IMG/VR virus record: IMGVR_UViG_3300037245_000583
Location: 1-25,640 of that record
Strand: one strand, 5' to 3'
Source: a virus
DNA: 25,640 nucleotides
Shown: positions 1 to 5,674 of the stretch, one piece after another
Numbering within the stretch: position 1 is the stretch's first letter
Layout of the letters: each line of letters opens with the position of its first letter
Made by a program: the position numbers and the translations under genes
The notes under the pieces: model-generated
What the model was told of the DNA's origin: nothing
Seen by the model: the letters and a program-made list of their open reading frames with translations, nothing else
The model's database searches: none

Positions 1-2
1 AA

Positions 3-290
3 AAGAAACTTTGGGATTGTGGCAACCGTAATGGAGGCAAATCGTATCTACAAGATGTAGCCGAGATCCGTAACCAATGCAACATGGAACTAGACCGCAA
101 CGGTTGGGTTGAGCTTGATAAAGCTGTAGCTAACACCATCTTCGACAGAGATGATAGGTACGAGGCGCTGAAAGAAGGGAACCTAACTATAGCACAGCAC
201 CTAGAAGCAGCATTGAAAACCACACCGGAAAAATGGGAGCCTATCCTGCAAGGGCAGGTTAGGTGGGTAATAAGGGAACTAAAAGCATGA
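3..290 (+). CDS. 3' end of an unrecognised phage protein (partial, runs in from the left)
   Basis: The frame is open from the first bases of the window to a TGA at 288-290, giving about 95 residues of a C-terminal fragment. An in-frame ATG at 84 exists but has no Shine-Dalgarno-like sequence in front of it, so I treat the whole open stretch as the tail of a longer gene. The visible part is charged and probably helical, with many Glu/Lys/Asp residues and a short Gly-rich stretch (NRNGGKS) near its start. I do not recognise a family. Its stop overlaps the ATG of the following dCTP deaminase-type gene (ATGA), so the two are likely co-transcribed and translationally coupled on the plus strand, opposite to the structural genes. 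Confidence 0.6.
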   Translation, partial: KKLWDCGNRNGGKSYLQDVAEIRNQCNMELDRNGWVELDKAVANTIFDRDDRYEALKEGNLTIAQHLEAALKTTPEKWEPILQGQVRWVIRELKA

Positions 291-820
291 GTACATTATC
301 AGGAATAGAAATAAAAGAGTTGCTAGACCAAGGCTACATGAAGGGGTGCAACCCTGACTTTATCAATGCTTCGAGTATAGATGTTAGGTTGGGAGATACA
401 TTCTTTGTTGAGAAGGAGGTTAGCCCCAATGTTAACCTTGTAACTCTAGATAAAGGCTGTGTTACTCCTCACATGACTAAGATAAGAGGTGACATTAAAT
501 TAGCCCCTGGGAGATTCTGTCTAGCGCATACGGAAGAAGAGTTTGACTTGCCTGATGACGTGTCAGCAGAGTTTAGGCTTAAGAGCTCAGTTGCACGTAA
601 AGGCATTGACCATGCTCTTGCAGTATGGATCGACGCTGGGTTCCACGGTTCTGTTCTAACCTTAGAGCTGAGGAATAACCTTAGATTCCACACTACTCTA
701 CTCAAGACCGGTGACAAGATAGGTCAGATTGTGTTCCACAGGCACAGTGACGCTGGAGAGTATAGCTACCGAAAGAAAGGCAGCTACAACAACTCTAAGT
801 CAGTGACTAGAGCGAACTAA
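287..820 (+). CDS. dcd: dCTP deaminase family protein (dCTP deaminase/dUTPase superfamily)
   Basis: A protein of 177 residues, close to the roughly 190 of bacterial dCTP deaminases. The family converts dCTP to dUTP, feeding dTMP synthesis, and acts as a cytoplasmic trimer. The SSVARKG segment at residues 100-106 matches the family's RSSLARLG motif. The block at 114-131 (WIDAGFHGS, then LELRNN) carries the expected catalytic Glu at 127. The Arg104 to Glu127 spacing equals that of E. coli Dcd (Arg115 to Glu138). I chose the ATG at 287 because AGGGA lies just upstream and it overlaps the previous stop; an in-frame GTG at 263 is less likely. Some relatives also hydrolyse dUTP, so a bifunctional enzyme is possible. 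The gene ends at a symmetrical hairpin that faces the convergent lysis genes. Confidence 0.85.
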   Translation: MSTLSGIEIKELLDQGYMKGCNPDFINASSIDVRLGDTFFVEKEVSPNVNLVTLDKGCVTPHMTKIRGDIKLAPGRFCLAHTEEEFDLPDDVSAEFRLKSSVARKGIDHALAVWIDAGFHGSVLTLELRNNLRFHTTLLKTGDKIGQIVFHRHSDAGEYSYRKKGSYNNSKSVTRAN

Positions 821-825
821 ACAAT

Positions 826-850
826 AAAGGCACTCAACTTGAGTGCCTTT
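826..850. terminator. Bidirectional hairpin terminator between convergent operons
   Basis: A perfect 12-bp inverted repeat (826-837 pairing with 839-850) has A-rich and T-rich ends, so it reads as an A-flanked stem followed by T on both strands. It sits exactly between the convergent stop codons of the dCTP deaminase gene and the M15 peptidase gene and would end transcription from both sides. Confidence 0.8.
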
Positions 851-853
851 TAC

Positions 854-1222
854 TTATTTATCTAACCACATAACATCTTGCGGGAGTTTTGGGTCGTCAT
901 CAGCATGAATGAAAGTACCATAAATGCCTATTCGAGTGAACCCTTCCATAATTAGAGCTTTTACTATGATAGCCCTGGCGCAGGAGTTAGAGCATTGAAT
1001 GTCCAAAGCCCGTGAAAATCCGTCACTATCTATTAAATGCGCTGAATTGTCCACACCGCCTACAGCCTTGTTACGAGAGTCGCACCTACTAGCGCAGTTA
1101 ATCACAAACGGGATGTCGGCTCTGTGCCTGGCTCTGTTTGCCCTCATTAATGTGTCAGGGTGTAGTTTACCTTTACGGCAGCAATTACACGACTGCTCTT
1201 TATCAGAAAAATAGTTTCTCAT
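854..1222 (-). CDS. Endolysin, M15-family zinc peptidase (D-Ala-D-Ala carboxypeptidase-like)
   Basis: A protein of 122 residues matching the compact phage M15 peptidases that cut peptidoglycan peptide cross-links at lysis. An N-terminal Cys-rich segment (C12, C14, C15) is followed by a substrate-binding region with PFVI, a Cys/Arg pair and NKAVGG (residues 38-56). The zinc ligands are H62 in SAHL, D74 in ALDI and H106 in FIHADDDP. The usual SxHxxGxAxD spacing is stretched here by about five residues between His62 and Asp74. No signal peptide is visible, so release would depend on a holin-type protein. The start has AGGAGAG seven bases upstream, 8 bp after the previous gene. It is the last gene of the minus-strand lysis cassette and ends at the shared terminator. 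Confidence 0.85.
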   Translation of the reverse strand: MRNYFSDKEQSCNCCRKGKLHPDTLMRANRARHRADIPFVINCASRCDSRNKAVGGVDNSAHLIDSDGFSRALDIQCSNSCARAIIVKALIMEGFTRIGIYGTFIHADDDPKLPQDVMWLDK

Positions 1223-1230
1223 ATTCTCTC

Positions 1231-1611
1231 CTAGTGGTTACACTGCTTAATTGGATATCCATCACCGTCATTGAACTCTAGCGCTTCGTACAACTCTCTA
1301 GCTTTACCTTTAAAATACATTCTAGAGAACCAATTACCTGCTTTGTCCGCTTCAGCCATGCACATGTCATAGAATGTCTTGTCAACTCTAGTACGCCAAA
1401 TGACAAACCACTCACTCAGTTTAGGCCCTTGGTGGACTGCCATATCGTGCCAGTCTGATGCAGGCCTAAACCTGTCGCAAGTGAAAGGTAGGATAAAACC
1501 CACTAGTTGAGTAAGAAGCCTCTGCCCCGAACTCCTGGAGCTCCCTATACCATTCAGTCTAACGCCTCTGCCACACTGAGGGCAGTCTTTAATTACTGTT
1601 TTCTGACCCAT
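1231..1611 (-). CDS. Small protein with CxxC knuckle and possible phospholipase A2-like His-Asp site
   Basis: A protein of 126 residues from the ATG at 1611, which has a strong GGAGGTGAC in front of it; an upstream in-frame ATG at 1632 lacks one. It overlaps the end of the preceding membrane protein gene. Residues 10-13 form CPQC, like half a zinc ribbon. A central segment reads SDWHDMAVHQGP (52-63), followed about 20 residues later by VDKTFYDMC (76-84). A His-Asp pair, then Asp, Phe and Cys in a following helix, resembles the active-site layout of phospholipase A2-type folds. A basic helical C-terminal part follows. It lies directly upstream of the endolysin, which suits a role in membrane or wall breakdown. 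The PLA2 assignment is an inference from motif spacing only. Confidence 0.55.
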   Translation of the reverse strand: MGQKTVIKDCPQCGRGVRLNGIGSSRSSGQRLLTQLVGFILPFTCDRFRPASDWHDMAVHQGPKLSEWFVIWRTRVDKTFYDMCMAEADKAGNWFSRMYFKGKARELYEALEFNDGDGYPIKQCNH

Positions 1612-2353
1612 TGTCACCTCCGTAAAACTCAATCTCTTCTGCCTCTAAGGAGAATACTAGCTTAGGCTCCAACTTATCCCACGCTTTCTCCAAAGTCTTT
1701 TTGTCATTACCCATCCACTTCTTTGCTGATCCGAGCACAATAGACACAAACCTATCCATAGCAAGCTCGACGTCCTCCTCATTAAGAGCTGTAGGGTCTT
1801 TCTTTGATATCTTCCAGTGGTTATCAAACAGTTGTTCGGCTATCCTGTTAAACAGCATGTCACCACCTTGAGAGTTGAGGAAGCCACTGAGAGTGCGCCC
1901 GTTTATCTTGCATGTGTAGCCATTGAGATCTACATAGAACTTGCCTGACACTTCTTCCGCACACCATTGGTATCTACCTAGCACATTGTGCCTAGTCTCA
2001 GAAGAGAGTCCATTCTTGCGTATTCTCTCATGGTACTTTGATATCATTAGCAGGAAAGCAAATTTAGTAGAGGTGTGGAACTGTTTCATGCATTTAGCCT
2101 CACCGAGCATCCCTTCTTTCTCTACGTTGGATATTTGACGGAGTATTGCTGTCTGCTGAGACAACACCTCGTTCAATATCACTGTCTGTTTTCTAGCTTC
2201 TTCTAGTACAGGATCTTTCGAGAAGAACCTCTTTATCCACCCGCCTAATGGTAGCAATATAAAAAAGAAGATAGCCCAGTAACCATAAGTCACCAGGCTA
2301 TCTAAGCTCATTTGCTGTGGATTCATTACATCTACTACTGAGCCAGTGGACAT
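1589..2353 (-). CDS. Unknown protein with one N-terminal membrane segment
   Basis: A protein of 254 residues. Residues about 20-40 are a single hydrophobic span rich in Phe, Leu and Ile, followed at once by a positive patch (K41, R42, K46). The N-terminus before it has no Lys or Arg, so the positive-inside rule predicts an outside N-terminus and a cytoplasmic C-terminal domain of about 210 residues. That domain is helical at first (residues 50-110, Gln/Glu/Lys rich, possibly coiled coil), then mixed and acidic at its end. No known family is recognised. Its place in the lysis cassette invites a holin or accessory lysis role, but the predicted topology is the reverse of T4-type holins. The start follows the previous stop by 3 bp and has no clear Shine-Dalgarno, so coupling is likely. 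Confidence 0.75.
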   Translation of the reverse strand: MSTGSVVDVMNPQQMSLDSLVTYGYWAIFFFILLPLGGWIKRFFSKDPVLEEARKQTVILNEVLSQQTAILRQISNVEKEGMLGEAKCMKQFHTSTKFAFLLMISKYHERIRKNGLSSETRHNVLGRYQWCAEEVSGKFYVDLNGYTCKINGRTLSGFLNSQGGDMLFNRIAEQLFDNHWKISKKDPTALNEEDVELAMDRFVSIVLGSAKKWMGNDKKTLEKAWDKLEPKLVFSLEAEEIEFYGGDNGSENSN

Positions 2354-2356
2354 GAA

Positions 2357-2719
2357 CTAGTCGTCGTCGCTCTTAATAGCTTCTAGTGCAGCTTCAATAC
2401 CTTGTTGATTAATGTCGAGCACTGAAGGGTCATACACAAAATCGAAGTTCTGTGTAAATGATCTCTTCACTATTTCTTCACCGTCCACTAATCGAATAGA
2501 TGTGATGCGAACACCTGCAATACCTCTAAGAGTAGTCTCTACCCTCTCAGGCACAACAATAGTGTCTTCGCCCTCTACGTCAGAGTCAATAGTTGTCTCA
2601 GGAGTTACTTGGTAGCTGATATCATTCCATGCACGTAGGAGTTCTACGTCCAAAATGTCAACTCTACCACCGGAGAAATATAGATCTGTCAGTCGGTGAT
2701 TATATACTGGATTAGGCAT
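2357..2719 (-). CDS. Hypothetical acidic phage protein
   Basis: A protein of 120 residues with no recognised domain. It is acidic, with an Asp/Glu-rich middle (residues about 43-58) and an Asp-rich end. The pattern of alternating hydrophobic residues (for example VRITSIRLVDG near 70-80) suggests a beta-rich core, followed by a short helix at the C-terminus. The start codon overlaps the stop of the preceding small gene as TAATG, and the next gene begins 3 bp after its stop, so it belongs to the same transcript as the lysis genes. It could be a small virion or tail-associated protein, since it lies just after the tail fibre gene, but nothing in the sequence decides this. Confidence 0.75.
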   Translation of the reverse strand: MPNPVYNHRLTDLYFSGGRVDILDVELLRAWNDISYQVTPETTIDSDVEGEDTIVVPERVETTLRGIAGVRITSIRLVDGEEIVKRSFTQNFDFVYDPSVLDINQQGIEAALEAIKSDDD

Positions 2720-2928
2720 TACTTGGCCTCCGTCTTAGGTTTTACTTTTGTTTTGCCTTTGGGTGCTGGCTTACTTCTAGTTTTCTGTTCTTGCGCTGCC
2801 TGAGCCTGTCTTTGGCACTCACCTCCGATAAACTGGATGGCTTGCATGCTCTCTTTTGCTGGTAGCTCTTGTAGACCTTTTAGTACCAAGTGTACTTGTG
2901 CTTCGTCTAATTGTAGATTGAATTTCAT
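2719..2928 (-). CDS. Small helical phage protein with basic Lys/Pro-rich tail
   Basis: A protein of 69 residues. The first 50 or so residues look like two helices, starting MKFNLQLDEAQ, with a Leu-rich stretch and an Ala/Gln-rich end. The last 20 residues are strongly basic and Lys/Pro rich. Short proteins of this shape are common beside phage tail and lysis genes, but I cannot name a function. The basic tail could bind nucleic acid or an acidic partner, such as the acidic protein encoded next. It has a good ribosome-binding site (GAGGA a few bases upstream) and is the first gene downstream of the strong promoter at 2957-2985. Confidence 0.7.
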   Translation of the reverse strand: MKFNLQLDEAQVHLVLKGLQELPAKESMQAIQFIGGECQRQAQAAQEQKTRSKPAPKGKTKVKPKTEAK

Positions 2929-2956
2929 ACTGTCCTCGCATTGTTGATTTTAAGTA

Positions 2957-2985
2957 AATATAAGCCCTTGCGGTTAAGTAGTCAA
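2957..2985 (-). promoter_or_regulatory. Strong sigma70-like promoter for the lysis cassette
   Basis: On the minus strand TTGACT (2985-2980) is separated by exactly 17 bases from TATATT (2962-2957); each hexamer matches the consensus at five of six positions. Transcription would start near 2950, about 20 bp before the first lysis-cassette gene. Both hexamers lie inside the hairpin of the tail fibre terminator. Confidence 0.65.
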
Positions 2986-2995
2986 GGGCTTATAT
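2958..2995 (-). terminator. Hairpin terminator after the tail fibre gene
   Basis: A perfect 13-bp stem (2983-2995 pairing with 2958-2970) with a 12-base loop begins 5 bp after the tail fibre stop codon. On the minus strand the second arm ends in TATAT and runs into TTACTTAAAAT, a moderate T-rich tail. It overlaps the lysis promoter. Confidence 0.75.
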
Positions 2996-2999
2996 CGAG

Positions 3000-5603
3000 T
3001 TACTCTATATACACTTCGCCTTCTGTAGTTATGGACAGCGACCCGGCTTTTGTCTTTCCTGCAGGGAGTCCGGAAGGTAATGCCTCCAGTGCTACTCCCC
3101 CCTCACTCTTTAAACTTTCAAATATTCCGCCTGTTGTTCCATCGTCTGTGACTGAGCCTTGGAGGATTCTAGGCACTTTCGTATCATAAAACACATCAAA
3201 GCCAAAGCCGTAAGAGGCACTAAACACTGTCTGTGCGTTAGCGCCTAGAGAATCCCTTAATTGTAGAGTCAAATTTGAGCCATTATTACTAGGTGTTGAC
3301 TCTAAAGCAAATCTACGGGTTCCGTTATCACGAAAACCAACCCACCCCATATATCCATCGCCCTTTGAAGATAAATGAATAGCTGAGGCTAAAGGGTTTT
3401 GTTCTAATTCTAGAGCGTATTGATTTGTGTCGTTAGTTTGTACCTTTAAGGTATCGCCAAAAGTAGCCCCAGTAGTAGTGGATATGCTTTCAAACTGCCC
3501 ACCTGTTACGCCATCATCTGTAACTGAGCCTTGGAGGATTCGGCCTGTTAAATCAATGTCAGGAACTATCTCTAATTTAGCACCATGCTGATACGAGAAT
3601 ATATTGATAGCATTTGCTCCAACATTGTCATAAACAGCTAGTTTTATATTAGAACCGCTCCCAAATGGACCAGACTCCATTACGAATCTACGAGTTGAGT
3701 CCGCTCTAAACCCTAATATATTTTGGTAACTGTCACCTTTCAAATGATAACCATGTGACGATGGACTTTCTATTAGTACATCACCTCCAAAAGTAGCCCC
3801 AGTAGTAGTGGATATGCTTTCAAACTGCCCACCTGTTACGCCATCATCTGTAACTGAGCCTTGGAGGATTCTAGATGTTGCGTTTATTACCCCACCAAAA
3901 GTAGCAGGGCCATCTTGATTAGATAAACCATCAACTTGTAAGGATGCAGTTGTTAACTTTGCACTTACAAAAGTCTCATCAATTAAATGTATCTCATCAA
4001 CTGCTGATTGGTCTGCTTGTAAAACCAAACCTTGCGTGTCAGTCGCATAAATAAAACCTTGTAGAGTTCCATTAGAATCATAATAACTATCAATAGCCTT
4101 ATGACGAATAGGAGCGTTTGCGTTTATTGGAGCTTGAGCATTTGTAATATTATTTAAGTTCGTAACGCCATTGAAATCAACCTCACTTTCTAAACTCTGA
4201 GCCTCTGTTTGCGCCTTATCTAATTTATCTGTCCAAAGAGTAGTCAGAGCCTCAGTTAGAGTTCCATTGTTAGTGACAGGAGATAAGTCTAGAACTGTAT
4301 CAGTAGTCTGCTGTACTGGGATATTAAAAAAACTTCTATATGCGGCACCTGTGTATAGGCTGAGGGCTGTAGACCCGCCTCCTGACACTTTAGTTACGCT
4401 GACGGTAAGCCTGATCCTATCCCCAATATCTTGATCAAGACTATTAGCTAAGGTATTACTAAGTAGTATTGGCAAAGTGCTATTCCTAGCCATGCTGATA
4501 ACTCCTGATGTGAGTTCAGCTAGAGTGTTCTTGACTGTAGTACCATCAGACTCCATTTGCTCAAACTGAGCTTGCCATAAATATGTCTCGTTAGCAGAGT
4601 CAGTCCTGCACATGAGCTGCATCTCATAGAACCCTGCTTGTATGACTCCCGGTGTGATAAACTCTCCACTTATGAACTTCTTAGTGAAGGAAGTCTTATT
4701 CCCCGAAGTCACATTTAATGTCTGTATCTCCTCAACCACTACGCCCGCGGTACTACCTAATGACAACCACGGAGGGTTAATCGGGTCTATGTCTGCAGTA
4801 AGGAATACCTCCGATGTCACACCCGCAGAAGATCCAGGGCCTTTAGTTTGATTTGTATTGTCCCAAAATAGCTGCAGAGTGTTTGTGAACACTCCTGTTA
4901 GATACTCATACTCTACAAGGCCGGTACCTAGATAGTCAGACTGGGTATGCGCATACACTCTTCTTATTCTAACCAAAGGTGAGTCGCCCGTTAACTCTCC
5001 AGGTGCTCCCGCTTGTGAGCCTATATGCACTTCACAAAAGAAGTCCACTGTACCTGAGTTAAGGGTAAGCGTTGTGTTCTCAATACTAACAGGTAAGCCA
5101 GTTACGCGCTTGTGGCCAAACACTGTAATTAAGTCATCTACTGGAGCGAACACTTCCTCTTGTACATGAACTGTCGAGAATGCGCTCGACTGCATTGCGT
5201 TCTTGAACTCTGCCCATGTAGCCACATTGATAGTGTTAGATTGTAGCCAATAGTTAACTCCTGCCACGCTAGAGTATGTTCTGACTGATCCATCGGTCAT
5301 GGAGATTGACTGGCCTTCAGCAGCAGTCCAAAACTTCCATGAGTCGTCGCCACCGTATGCAACGCTAGACCAATAAGACAGCCTGCCTGCCTGCCCATTG
5401 AAATCTCCTACCGGAGATGCCCCCACTATGTATACGTCATTGTTTGCAGGGCTTGAGATAGTGGATGGGTCATTAACAATCGCTTTCGCTGGGTTGGCTA
5501 CAAGCCTATCCACAGTATTAAAGTTATTGTTAACGTCAGAGCCCCATTCGTCATCTCCTGGGTCCCACCCCCATGCCTGTATCTTACCAAAGTTAGCTGC
5601 CAT
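3000..5603 (-). CDS. Tail fibre / receptor-binding protein with DUF2793-like N-terminus and repeated modules
   Basis: A protein of 867 residues, last of the tail genes. Residues 1-125 resemble the DUF2793 phage tail domain: an N-terminal segment with DDEWGSDVNNNFNTVD, then NNDVYIVG, GQAGRLSYW, a Trp-Lys-Phe-Trp patch and GVNYWL. The middle (about 130-560) is Ser/Thr/Asn rich with beta-strand periodicity. The C-terminal third has three copies of a linker starting RILQGSVTDDG (near residues 578, 688 and 812) separated by two diverged modules that share LGFR or VGFR, TRRF, ES, GSN and GANA blocks. These modules probably form trimeric shaft or binding repeats. The N-terminus should attach to the tail tip, and the C-terminus should meet the host. 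AGGAG precedes the ATG. The end (SITTEGEVYIE) shows no intramolecular chaperone signature that I recognise. Confidence 0.8.
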   Translation of the reverse strand: MAANFGKIQAWGWDPGDDEWGSDVNNNFNTVDRLVANPAKAIVNDPSTISSPANNDVYIVGASPVGDFNGQAGRLSYWSSVAYGGDDSWKFWTAAEGQSISMTDGSVRTYSSVAGVNYWLQSNTINVATWAEFKNAMQSSAFSTVHVQEEVFAPVDDLITVFGHKRVTGLPVSIENTTLTLNSGTVDFFCEVHIGSQAGAPGELTGDSPLVRIRRVYAHTQSDYLGTGLVEYEYLTGVFTNTLQLFWDNTNQTKGPGSSAGVTSEVFLTADIDPINPPWLSLGSTAGVVVEEIQTLNVTSGNKTSFTKKFISGEFITPGVIQAGFYEMQLMCRTDSANETYLWQAQFEQMESDGTTVKNTLAELTSGVISMARNSTLPILLSNTLANSLDQDIGDRIRLTVSVTKVSGGGSTALSLYTGAAYRSFFNIPVQQTTDTVLDLSPVTNNGTLTEALTTLWTDKLDKAQTEAQSLESEVDFNGVTNLNNITNAQAPINANAPIRHKAIDSYYDSNGTLQGFIYATDTQGLVLQADQSAVDEIHLIDETFVSAKLTTASLQVDGLSNQDGPATFGGVINATSRILQGSVTDDGVTGGQFESISTTTGATFGGDVLIESPSSHGYHLKGDSYQNILGFRADSTRRFVMESGPFGSGSNIKLAVYDNVGANAINIFSYQHGAKLEIVPDIDLTGRILQGSVTDDGVTGGQFESISTTTGATFGDTLKVQTNDTNQYALELEQNPLASAIHLSSKGDGYMGWVGFRDNGTRRFALESTPSNNGSNLTLQLRDSLGANAQTVFSASYGFGFDVFYDTKVPRILQGSVTDDGTTGGIFESLKSEGGVALEALPSGLPAGKTKAGSLSITTEGEVYIE
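3112..3168 (-). repeat. Third, diverged copy of the fibre linker repeat
   Basis: This stretch aligns with the last two thirds of the 84-bp repeat and ends in the same sequence (ACTGAGCCTTGGAGGATT on the plus strand), but with several substitutions. It encodes a RILQGSVTDDGTTGGIFES version of the linker near residues 812-831 of the fibre protein. Confidence 0.8.
3457..3540 (-). repeat. 84-bp perfect direct repeat in the fibre gene, copy 2
   Basis: Every base is identical to 3787-3870, 330 bp away. It encodes the linker RILQGSVTDDGVTGG and what follows to ATFG (residues about 688-716). The modules on either side are only loosely similar to each other, so identity over 84 bp, including third codon positions, points to recent duplication or gene conversion. 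Confidence 0.95.
3787..3870 (-). repeat. 84-bp perfect direct repeat in the fibre gene, copy 1
   Basis: This is the partner of 3457-3540 with the same frame and the same encoded linker (residues about 578-606). Together the two copies bracket one module of the C-terminal fibre region. Confidence 0.95.
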
Positions 5604-5640
5604 ATATAGTCTCCTGTTTTTCTGCTGTGTTAAATATAAA

Positions 5641-5664
5641 TAATAAAGGGGCTTGTAGCCCCCT
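5641..5664 (-). terminator. Hairpin terminator between tip protein and tail fibre genes
   Basis: On the minus strand GGGGCT, a three-base loop and AGCCCC (5662-5648) are followed by TTTATTATTTATATTT. It lies 10 bp after the stop of the tip protein gene and before the tail fibre gene, in a 71-bp gap, so it would lower fibre expression relative to the tail genes upstream. Confidence 0.7.
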
Positions 5665-5674
5665 CACTTTTACC

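Noticed and set aside
263-286. GTG start at 263 for the dCTP deaminase gene
   Set aside because: It has no better ribosome site, adds eight residues not typical of the family, and overlaps the upstream gene more than the ATG at 287 does.
1612-1632. Upstream ATG at 1632 for the PLA2-like gene
   Set aside because: The GGAGGTGAC just before the ATG at 1611 decides for the shorter form; the upstream codons encode that ribosome site.
3112-3870. Fibre repeats as a CRISPR array or a diversity-generating template/variable pair
   Set aside because: Only three units, in frame inside a gene and spaced by coding modules; no cas gene and no reverse transcriptase are present.
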